Under the pieces are notes generated by a model, which was not told where the DNA came from, searched no databases, and saw only the letters and a program-made list of their open reading frames with translations. From Sulfuricellaceae bacterium (lineage in GTDB: Bacteria; Pseudomonadota; Gammaproteobacteria; Burkholderiales; UBA9220): DNA of 9,073 bases. Of this stretch, positions 1-5,584 are shown in pieces (the first letter of the stretch is position 1; every line of letters begins with the position of its first letter). Made by a program: the position numbers and the translations under genes. The stretch covers positions 1 to 9,073 of the forward strand of contig JAIOJO010000027.1 of NCBI GenBank assembly GCA_019911985.1. Reading direction: 5' to 3'.

Positions 1-2
1 GG

Positions 3-737
3 GGCAGCGAGGTCTACCATGCGCTGAAAAAAGTGCTCAAGGACGGCGGTTATTCCACCGGGGTGGGCGACGAGGGCGGCTTCGCGCCGGCCCTGAAGCG
101 CAACTCGGACGCGCTGGACTTGATCGTCAAGGCCATCGAAAGCGCGGGCTACCGTCCCGGCGACGACCTGGTGATCGCGCTCGATCCCGCTTCCAGCGGT
201 TTCTACGAGGATGGCTTGTACCACCTGCGCACCGAGGGCCGAAAAGTGGATGCCGCCGAAATGGTGGCGATGTATGCCGGCTGGGTGGCGAAGTATCCCC
301 TCGCCGTGCTGGAGGACGGCCTGGCCGAGGACGATTGGGAGGGCTGGAAGCTATTGAACCGCGAGCTGGGCGGCAAGATCGAACTGGTCGGCGACGATAT
401 TTTCGTCACCAACGTCGAGCGCATCCAGCGCGGCATCGACGAGAACATCGCCAATGCCGTGCTGATCAAGCTCAACCAGATCGGCTCGCTGTCTGAGACC
501 GTGGCGGCGGTGCAGCTCGCCTACGGCGCCAACTGGGGCGCGATGGTATCCCACCGCAGCGGCGAGACGGTGGACAGCTTCATCGCCGACCTCACCGTGG
601 CACTCGGCACCGGCCATCTCAAGACCGGCTCGCCCTGCCGCGGCGAGCGGGTGGAGAAATACAACCAATTGCTGCGAATCGAGGAGTCTTTGGGCGAATC
701 GGCCATCTATGCGGGCAAGAAGGCCTTCGTGCGCTAG
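3..737 (+). CDS. eno: Enolase (phosphopyruvate hydratase), 3' part; 5' end outside window
   Basis: Enolase converts 2-phosphoglycerate to phosphoenolpyruvate in glycolysis and gluconeogenesis, in the cytoplasm, with Mg2+. The frame is open from base 3, so the visible 244 residues are the C-terminal barrel of a protein usually near 430 aa. An internal GTG at 33 is not the real start. The active-site landmarks are present in order: GDEGGFAP loop, ALD (first Mg ligand), LEDGL (second Mg ligand Glu), VGDD (third Mg ligand Asp), IKLNQIGS (catalytic Lys), SHRSGET (phosphate-binding loop) and KTGS (second active-site Lys), then the KYNQLLRIEE tail. The usual SEFYxDG segment reads SGFYEDG, a mild divergence. 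In betaproteobacteria the main eno gene normally lies in a pyrG-kdsA-eno-ftsB cluster. Here it is followed by a convergent accessory gene pair, so this may be a second enolase copy (inference). It ends in TAG, 36 bp from the convergent Toprim gene. Confidence 0.95.
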   Translation, partial: GSEVYHALKKVLKDGGYSTGVGDEGGFAPALKRNSDALDLIVKAIESAGYRPGDDLVIALDPASSGFYEDGLYHLRTEGRKVDAAEMVAMYAGWVAKYPLAVLEDGLAEDDWEGWKLLNRELGGKIELVGDDIFVTNVERIQRGIDENIANAVLIKLNQIGSLSETVAAVQLAYGANWGAMVSHRSGETVDSFIADLTVALGTGHLKTGSPCRGERVEKYNQLLRIEESLGESAIYAGKKAFVR

Positions 738-743
738 CGTTCG

Positions 744-765
744 GGCGGCGCCATCACGCGCCGCC
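744..765. terminator. GC-rich hairpin between convergent eno and Toprim gene
   Basis: A perfect 7-bp inverted repeat (GGCGGCG at 744-750, CGCCGCC at 759-765) with an 8-nt loop lies in the 36-bp gap between two convergent stop codons. The position suits a bidirectional transcription terminator. No clear T-tract follows on either strand, so it is not a canonical intrinsic terminator. Confidence 0.4.
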
Positions 766-773
766 GCGATAGA

Positions 774-1271
774 TCAGGAGCCGATTAGTTTGAGCAATGC
801 GTCGATAGTCGGCTCATGCAAGCGGCCTGCTTGCAGGTGTTCAGCGCTGAAATGGGTGGCGTAATTCTGGCTTTTCGTCGCATCGTTATTGACGAAGGGA
901 GCGAAGCGTTGTTTCAGAGTCTGCGCATCGCCGTTTGGATTCGTTTCCAACATGCGCAGCATCAGGGCCTCAAAACAGGGTTCCGATTTCAGCACACGTA
1001 TCTTCTTTTTCTTTGCCAGTTTTTCGACGCCAGGCGACCAGTCCGTATCGGTGTCCAACAGCGCGGCAACTCCATCATAAGCTGCGATAGCTATTTGCCG
1101 GCCTGTCCACTCGATCACGTGCTTGGCGCCCTTGCCCTGTGCGTTCTTGATCTTTACCGATAGGCCACAGCCGCGCGATACATACAACTGCTTCACATGG
1201 TTGAGAAACGCCACCTCGTCGGCGCCTTCTCCCACAATCAACAAGGTGCGCTGTGCTTTCCAGAGGGCCAT
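774..1271 (-). CDS. Small RloB-like Toprim protein, probable nuclease partner of the adjacent ATPase
   Basis: A 165-aa protein with the Toprim motif layout of the RloB/AbiLii group. The first strand ends in IVGEGADE (Glu15, Glu19). The acidic strand ALLDTDTDW gives Asp73, Asp75 and Asp77. The SEPCFEALML helix (residues 96-105) matches the S-x-P-C-F-E signature of RloB proteins. Toprim domains of OLD, Gabija, PARIS and AbiL systems bind divalent metal and cut nucleic acid, so a metal-dependent nuclease activated by the ATPase is the inferred role. The protein is short: RloB proteins are usually about 200 aa or more, so this is close to a bare Toprim core. The ATG at 1271 lies 9 bp after the ATPase stop with no strong Shine-Dalgarno, which suggests translational coupling. 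Base composition is lower in GC than neighbouring genes (one stretch near 961-1020 is about 45% GC). The family call is from motifs only. Confidence 0.75.
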   Translation of the reverse strand: MALWKAQRTLLIVGEGADEVAFLNHVKQLYVSRGCGLSVKIKNAQGKGAKHVIEWTGRQIAIAAYDGVAALLDTDTDWSPGVEKLAKKKKIRVLKSEPCFEALMLRMLETNPNGDAQTLKQRFAPFVNNDATKSQNYATHFSAEHLQAGRLHEPTIDALLKLIGS

Positions 1272-1280
1272 GCGTGCCGA

Positions 1281-2462
1281 TCAGATTTGCGGCACCGCGC
1301 CATAGGCGCCCGCCATATACTTGGCATAAAAATTATCATCGTTGCGAATGCCTGCCACTGCATCCAGACGTATTGCCGAGCTCTCGCAGTTGCCATCCTT
1401 CTGCACCAGCATCACCTGAGACTTGTGTATCAGGTTCAACACTTCAACCGCATGGCAAGTAAACAGGAGTTGCGCCTGATGCGGGTTGGTGGCAGGGTTG
1501 GCGAACAAGTCGAGGATGGGTTCCAGCATGTGCGGATGAAGGTCATTCTCGAATTCGTCTATGATCGCGAGGCCGCCCATCTCCAAGGCGTCTAGCAGGC
1601 GCGCCAGCAGCACGAACGCGCCCTGAGTGCCGCTGGATTCCATGGCAAAAGGCAAACTGAATTCAGCCTCGCGATTCCTGTGCTTGCCGAAAGGCATCCA
1701 TATTTTCTGGCCGGGTTCCTGTGGGTTATCGGTGGGCATTTCATGCAACTCGACACCGGACAGCCCCAAATCCCATGCCTCCAGCAGTTGGTCCATCCGC
1801 TCACGTTGATTGGAATGAGCCGCGAAATGGCGCGCGGCTTCCAATACCACCTGCTCACCCATCGGCATTCGGCCCAGCACATTGACATTGGTGATGATAT
1901 AAGGCTTGACCATGCGTGTTGCCAACGGCACGCCAAACTGCGCCGCCCATGAGATCAGCGAGACATTCGGACGCACCTTGCGCGCTTCCTGTGCCGCCAA
2001 GCCGAAATCCTGCTGCTTCACTGCATAGGCGTTGGCTGCCGCGTCCCAATCTCGGATAAAAACATAGCCGAAGCGCTCACGTTTCTGGTAGAGCGCCTCA
2101 TGGAGCACCTGTTCCGGCGTGCATCGCAGCACGTAGCGCCATAGCTTGCCGTCGAAATCCAGCATACACTCGAATTCGACCGGTTCGTTCGGGGCCGCGG
2201 CGTGCGGTGTAAGCGGAATGCCTGCACCCGGTTGGTTTTGGAACGATTGGCTGACAAACCAACTCAAAAAAGCCAAGGGTTTGAGCAAAGCCGTCTTGCC
2301 GCTGCCGTTGGGGCCGACGACGGCCATCAGCTTGGATATGCGCTCACCCGTGGGCGCTTCGGCCATCCAATTCGTGAGAGGTACCTTGCGGCTCAACGTC
2401 AGGTCAACTTCGGTCCGGTCACGAAATGACTGAAAGTTGGAAAACGCATAACTATGGAGCAT
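1281..2462 (-). CDS. AAA/ABC-type ATPase (RloA/COG1106-like, SMC-related fold)
   Basis: A 393-aa ATPase of the OLD/RloA/AbiLi class. The N-terminus (YAFSNFQSFRD) is the usual opening strand of this family. Walker A is GPNGSGKT (50-57), an ABC-like signature ESSGTQ lies at 275-280, Walker B is LAIIDEFE (298-305, Asp302 and Glu303), a conserved DLHPHML follows, and a switch His is in TCHAVEV (His337). The ~220 residues between Walker A and the signature replace the long coiled coil of SMC proteins. The start at 2462 is preferred over an upstream in-frame TTG at 2489: it is an ATG, it has AAAGGTGG just upstream, and it leaves the family N-terminus as expected. The gene is followed after 9 bp by the Toprim gene, so the two are surely co-transcribed. 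This architecture is typical of anti-phage ATPase-nuclease systems, where the ATPase senses and controls the Toprim effector (inference). GC is visibly lower than in hemH and recN. Confidence 0.88.
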   Translation of the reverse strand: MLHSYAFSNFQSFRDRTEVDLTLSRKVPLTNWMAEAPTGERISKLMAVVGPNGSGKTALLKPLAFLSWFVSQSFQNQPGAGIPLTPHAAAPNEPVEFECMLDFDGKLWRYVLRCTPEQVLHEALYQKRERFGYVFIRDWDAAANAYAVKQQDFGLAAQEARKVRPNVSLISWAAQFGVPLATRMVKPYIITNVNVLGRMPMGEQVVLEAARHFAAHSNQRERMDQLLEAWDLGLSGVELHEMPTDNPQEPGQKIWMPFGKHRNREAEFSLPFAMESSGTQGAFVLLARLLDALEMGGLAIIDEFENDLHPHMLEPILDLFANPATNPHQAQLLFTCHAVEVLNLIHKSQVMLVQKDGNCESSAIRLDAVAGIRNDDNFYAKYMAGAYGAVPQI

Positions 2463-2467
2463 GGATG

Positions 2468-2475
2468 CCACCTTT
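2468..2475 (-). promoter_or_regulatory. Ribosome binding site deciding the ATPase start
   Basis: On the minus strand AAAGGTGG lies 5 nt before the ATG at 2462. It supports this ATG over the upstream TTG at 2489, which has no such site. Confidence 0.6.
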
Positions 2476-2494
2476 AATTCATATAACAAACAAA

Positions 2495-2509
2495 ATAATG
2501 TTCATTATA
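2495..2509 (-). promoter_or_regulatory. Predicted -10 box with overlapping palindrome, ATPase-Toprim promoter
   Basis: In the 87-bp AT-rich gap between hemH and the ATPase gene the minus strand has a perfect TATAAT (2509-2504). It overlaps an inverted repeat, ATAATG-AA-CATTAT on the minus strand (2508-2495). Transcription from this -10 would begin about 35 nt before the ATPase ATG. No good -35 is visible at 16-18 bp. The palindrome could be an operator. As a hairpin (5 AT pairs, loop GAAC, then TTTTGTTT) it would be too weak for a convincing hemH terminator. Confidence 0.4.
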
Positions 2510-2549
2510 TTAGTTAATGGCGAAATATCCAGTAGAAATGTTAAGTCGT

Positions 2550-3572
2550 TTAGGCGGCGTCATCCCAGCCGCCCAAGTGCGCCGCCGCGATGTCCGCCAG
2601 CGAGGCGATCCAGTCGGGGCGTTCGTTGAGGGCGGGGATGTAGTGGAATTCCCGGCCGCCGGCGGCGAGGAAAGCGGTTTTGCCTTCCAGCGCGATTTCT
2701 TCCAGGGTTTCCAGGCAGTCGGCGGGGAAGCCGGGGCAGATTACGTCAACCCGTTCGACGCCTGCCCGCGCGAGCTTTTGCAGCGTATCGGCGGTGTAGG
2801 GTTGCAGCCATTGCGCCGGGCCGAAGCGCGACTGGAAGGTGACGCGGTACTGATCCTCTTGCAGCTCCAGGGCGGTGGCGAGGGCTTGCGCGGTGCGCAG
2901 GCAGTCGTCGCGGTAGGGGTCGCCGCGTTCGACGGTGATTTTCGGGATGCCGTGGAAGCTCAGCACCAGCGTGCCGCCGCGTGCCTGGGCTTGCCAATGC
3001 TCGCGCACGCTGGCCGCCAGCGCGGCGATGTAGCCGGGATGGTCGGGGTAATGGCGCACGGCGCGCAGTTCCGGCAGGTCGCGTTCCTTCATCAAGGCTT
3101 GGAATACGCCGTCCAGCGCGCTGGCGGTGGTGGCGCCGGCGTACTGCGGGTAGAGCGGCAGCGCCAGCACGCGGCCGCAGCCTTTTTCCTTGAGACTGCC
3201 CAGAGCCTGGGCGATGGAGGGCTGGCCGTAGCGCATCGCGCATTCGACCGCCGCCGCGTGGCCTCGCTCGCCGAGCAGGCCTTGCAGCAGTTTGGCTTGG
3301 CGCTGGGTGTGCACCAGCAGCGGCGAGCCTTCCGTGCCCCACACCGCGGCGTATTTGGCGGCGGACTGGGCGGGGCGGGTGTTGAGGATGATGCCGTAGA
3401 GCACCGGCAGCCACAGCAGGCGCGGTATTTCCACCACGCGCGGGTCGCTCAGGAATTCCGCCAGGTAGCGCCGCAGCGCCGCCTTGGTGGGGGCATCCGG
3501 GGTGCCCAGGTTGATCAGCAGGATGCCGGTTTTGGCCGCCGGGCCGGGCGCGCCGGGGGATAGGGCGGCCAT
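2550..3572 (-). CDS. hemH: Ferrochelatase
   Basis: HemH inserts Fe2+ into protoporphyrin IX (or oxidises/handles coproporphyrin in other lineages), the last step of haem synthesis, at the inner face of the membrane. The 340-aa product matches the ~320-aa proteobacterial family throughout: ILLINLGTPD at 17-26, YPQYAGATTAS at 141-151, the signature LSFHGIP with catalytic His207, FQSRFGPAQWLQPYT at 246-260, and CPGFPADCLETLEEI at 279-293 with the conserved Glu. The start at 3572 was chosen because it overlaps the hrcA stop by one base (TGATG), and the conserved region starts soon after. The frame stays open 50 codons upstream, but that stretch is a shadow of hrcA. The gene is therefore probably translationally coupled to hrcA. 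It ends in TAA at 2550. Confidence 0.96.
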   Translation of the reverse strand: MAALSPGAPGPAAKTGILLINLGTPDAPTKAALRRYLAEFLSDPRVVEIPRLLWLPVLYGIILNTRPAQSAAKYAAVWGTEGSPLLVHTQRQAKLLQGLLGERGHAAAVECAMRYGQPSIAQALGSLKEKGCGRVLALPLYPQYAGATTASALDGVFQALMKERDLPELRAVRHYPDHPGYIAALAASVREHWQAQARGGTLVLSFHGIPKITVERGDPYRDDCLRTAQALATALELQEDQYRVTFQSRFGPAQWLQPYTADTLQKLARAGVERVDVICPGFPADCLETLEEIALEGKTAFLAAGGREFHYIPALNERPDWIASLADIAAAHLGGWDDAA

Positions 3573-4591
3573 CAGTGGTAGGACAGCGCGCTGGAGAGCA
3601 GCTTGGCGGTGATGTCGACGATGGGGATCACCCGTTCGTAGGCCATGCGGGTGGGGCCGATGACGGCGACGGTGCCGACCACTTGGCCGTCCACCTCGTA
3701 GGGAGCGGTGACCATGCTGCATTCGTCCAGCGGCAGGTAGCCGGATTCGCCGCCGATGAAAATCTGCACGCCCTCGGCCTTCTGGCTGCTGTCCAGCAGG
3801 TGCAGCAGCGCGCTTTTTTGCTCGAAAACGTCGAACAGCTTGCGCACCTGGTTCATGTTGGTCGAGAGGTCGGCTACCCGCAGCAGGTTGCGCTCGCCGG
3901 AGATCACGTAATCGGCTTCCTGCTGGCCGAGAACTTCGCTGCTGGCGTCCAGCGCCTTGCTCATCAGCGCGGTTACGTCGCTGTGCAGCGATTTCAGTTC
4001 TTCTTGAATTTCATGGCGCGCGTCTTCGAAGCTGCGTCCGGCATAGTGCTGGTTGAAGAAATTGGCGGCCTGGGTCAGCTCGGATTCGCTGTGGTTTTTC
4101 TCGGTCAGCAGTATGCGGTTCTGCACGTGGCCGTCGGCCATCACGATGATCAGCAGGATGCGTTTGTCCGACAGCTTGACGAATTCCAGTTGGCGCAGCG
4201 ATTGATTATGGCGCTTCGGGCTCATCACCACGCCGGCGAAGCGGGTGACGTCGGAAAGCAGTTGCGAGGCGTGGGCGAATAGGCGCTGCGGGTCGTCGAT
4301 ATGGAGCTGATTTTCCATTTGGTGGATTTCCACCCGCTCCAAGGGTTTGATCGTGAGCAGCGTATCGACAAACAGGCGGAAGCCGCGCGGCGTGGGTATG
4401 CGCCCGGCGGAGGTGTGCGGGCTGGCGACGAAGCCCATCTCTTCCAAGTCGGCCATGACGTTGCGGATGCTGGCCGGGCTGAGGTCGAGTCCGGCGTGTT
4501 TCGACAGCGTGCGCGAACCGATCGGTTGTCCTTCGCTGATGTAGCGTTCCACCAGGGTCTTGAGGAGTAATTGGGCGCGGGCGTTTAGCAT
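3572..4591 (-). CDS. hrcA: Heat-inducible transcription repressor HrcA
   Basis: HrcA represses chaperone genes (groESL, often dnaK) by binding CIRCE operators, and its activity depends on GroEL. The 339-aa length is standard. The N-terminal winged helix is clear, with the family landmarks PIGSRTLS, LSPASIRNVMADLEEMG and SPHTSAGRIPT, then RGFRLFVDTLL. The middle and C-terminal GAF-like part includes YVISGERNLL and the conserved VIGPTRMAYERVIPIVD near the end. The ATG at 4591 begins the usual MLNARAQLLLKTLVERYI segment. It is the first gene of an hrcA-hemH operon, divergent from nadK. No CIRCE element (TTAGCACTC-N9-GAGTGCTAA) is visible upstream, so self-repression through CIRCE is not supported here. 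Confidence 0.97.
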   Translation of the reverse strand: MLNARAQLLLKTLVERYISEGQPIGSRTLSKHAGLDLSPASIRNVMADLEEMGFVASPHTSAGRIPTPRGFRLFVDTLLTIKPLERVEIHQMENQLHIDDPQRLFAHASQLLSDVTRFAGVVMSPKRHNQSLRQLEFVKLSDKRILLIIVMADGHVQNRILLTEKNHSESELTQAANFFNQHYAGRSFEDARHEIQEELKSLHSDVTALMSKALDASSEVLGQQEADYVISGERNLLRVADLSTNMNQVRKLFDVFEQKSALLHLLDSSQKAEGVQIFIGGESGYLPLDECSMVTAPYEVDGQVVGTVAVIGPTRMAYERVIPIVDITAKLLSSALSYH

Positions 4592-4697
4592 GGGATGGAT
4601 TCTACAATAAGTCGCGTGTTTTGCGTTTTTGATTCCGGGTATGGGATTTTATAAGGCAGGCGCTAAAGCGGCGCGATATGGTTTAGAATTCGGGGTG
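4592..4697. promoter_or_regulatory. Divergent intergenic region hrcA / nadK
   Basis: This 106-bp region must hold promoters for both hrcA (left) and nadK (right). On the plus strand TTGATT (4629-4634) and TATAAG (4650-4655) are 15 bp apart, a possible but poorly spaced sigma-70 promoter for nadK. On the minus strand TAGAAT (4604-4599) is too close to the hrcA ATG to be convincing unless the message is nearly leaderless. A short CGCT-AA-AGCG inverted repeat is also present. No CIRCE and no clear heat-shock sigma-32 promoter were seen. Confidence 0.35.
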
Positions 4698-5570
4698 ATG
4701 AAGCATAATTTCAAGACTGTCGCCCTGATCGGCCGCTACAACAGCCCGGATGTCGGTGAAACGCTGCACCGGCTGGCGGACTTTTTGGTGGCGCACGGCA
4801 TCAAGATATTGGTGGAGTCGGGAACGGCCGCCAACATCGGCTCTACGCCGCATACCGTGGAGACGCTCGACGAGATCGGCCGCCAAGCCGATCTGGTGGT
4901 GGTCTTGGCGGGCGACGGCACGATGCTGAATATCGCCCGCTCGCTGGTGAACTACGGGTCTACCCTGGTGGGCATCAACCAGGGGCGCTTGGGCTTCCTC
5001 ACCGACGTATCGGTGGATACCATGCTCGGCACCATGGAAGAAATCCTGCAGGGCGAATACACCGAGGAAGAGCGCTTTCTGCTCAGCACGGCGGTGCGGC
5101 GGCAGGGGCAGGACGTGTTCGAGTCCTACGCGTTTAACGACGCGGTGGTGAGCAAGGGCGTGACGGCGCGGATCATCGAAATGGAAGTCTTCATCGACGG
5201 CCAGTTCGTGTACAGCCAGCGCTCCGACGGGCTGATCGTCGCGACGCCGACCGGCTCCACCGCCTATGCGCTGTCTTCCGGCGGGCCGATACTCTATCCC
5301 ACGCTGGAAGCTTTCGTGCTGGTGCCGATTTGCCCGCACACGCTGAGCAACCGCCCGATAGCGGTCAATTCGGAAAGCACCGTGGAGATTCTGCTGCTCC
5401 GCGCCGACGATGCCGTGGCGCATTTCGACGGCCAGCGCCACTTCAGCCTGGAGCAAAACGACTGGGTGATCGTGCGCCGTTCCAAGACGCGCATCAAGCT
5501 GCTGCACCCGCTCGGACACAGCTACTACGACACCCTGCGCCAGAAGCTGCACTGGGGCGAAAAACTCTAG
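4698..5570 (+). CDS. nadK: NAD kinase (ATP-NAD kinase)
   Basis: NadK phosphorylates NAD to NADP in the cytoplasm and sets the NADPH supply. The 290-aa product is the size of the E. coli enzyme (292 aa). Landmarks: VALIGRYNSP at the N-terminus, the substrate loop AGDGTML at 71-77 with catalytic Asp73, GINQGRLGFLTD at 92-103, FND at 147-149, SDGLIVATPTGSTAYALSSGGP near 177-197, and LVPICPHTLSNRPI at 208-221. The ATG at 4698 is chosen because the family N-terminus begins just there. The frame is open for 23 codons upstream, but those residues are unlike the family. The notable change is Ala71 where the family motif normally has Gly (GGDGT becomes AGDGT). First gene of a nadK-recN-yciH cluster; the gap to recN is 14 bp. 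Confidence 0.97.
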   Translation: MKHNFKTVALIGRYNSPDVGETLHRLADFLVAHGIKILVESGTAANIGSTPHTVETLDEIGRQADLVVVLAGDGTMLNIARSLVNYGSTLVGINQGRLGFLTDVSVDTMLGTMEEILQGEYTEEERFLLSTAVRRQGQDVFESYAFNDAVVSKGVTARIIEMEVFIDGQFVYSQRSDGLIVATPTGSTAYALSSGGPILYPTLEAFVLVPICPHTLSNRPIAVNSESTVEILLLRADDAVAHFDGQRHFSLEQNDWVIVRRSKTRIKLLHPLGHSYYDTLRQKLHWGEKL

Positions 5571-5584
5571 ACCGGTTAAATCTT

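Noticed and set aside
2495..2508. Intrinsic terminator for hemH
   Set aside because: The minus-strand hairpin ATAAT-GAAC-ATTAT followed by TTTTGTTT has only five A-T pairs, so it is too weak to call as a terminator.
2517..3563. Long plus-strand open frame (348 codons) opposite hemH
   Set aside because: Antisense shadow of hemH, rich in Gly, Ala, Arg and Gln, with no recognisable domain.
4592..4697. CIRCE operator upstream of hrcA
   Set aside because: Looked for TTAGCACTC-N9-GAGTGCTAA; only a short CGCT-AA-AGCG repeat is present.
4683..5552. Minus-strand open frame (289 codons) opposite nadK
   Set aside because: Antisense shadow of a certain nadK gene; composition is His/Arg/Val-rich with no motif.
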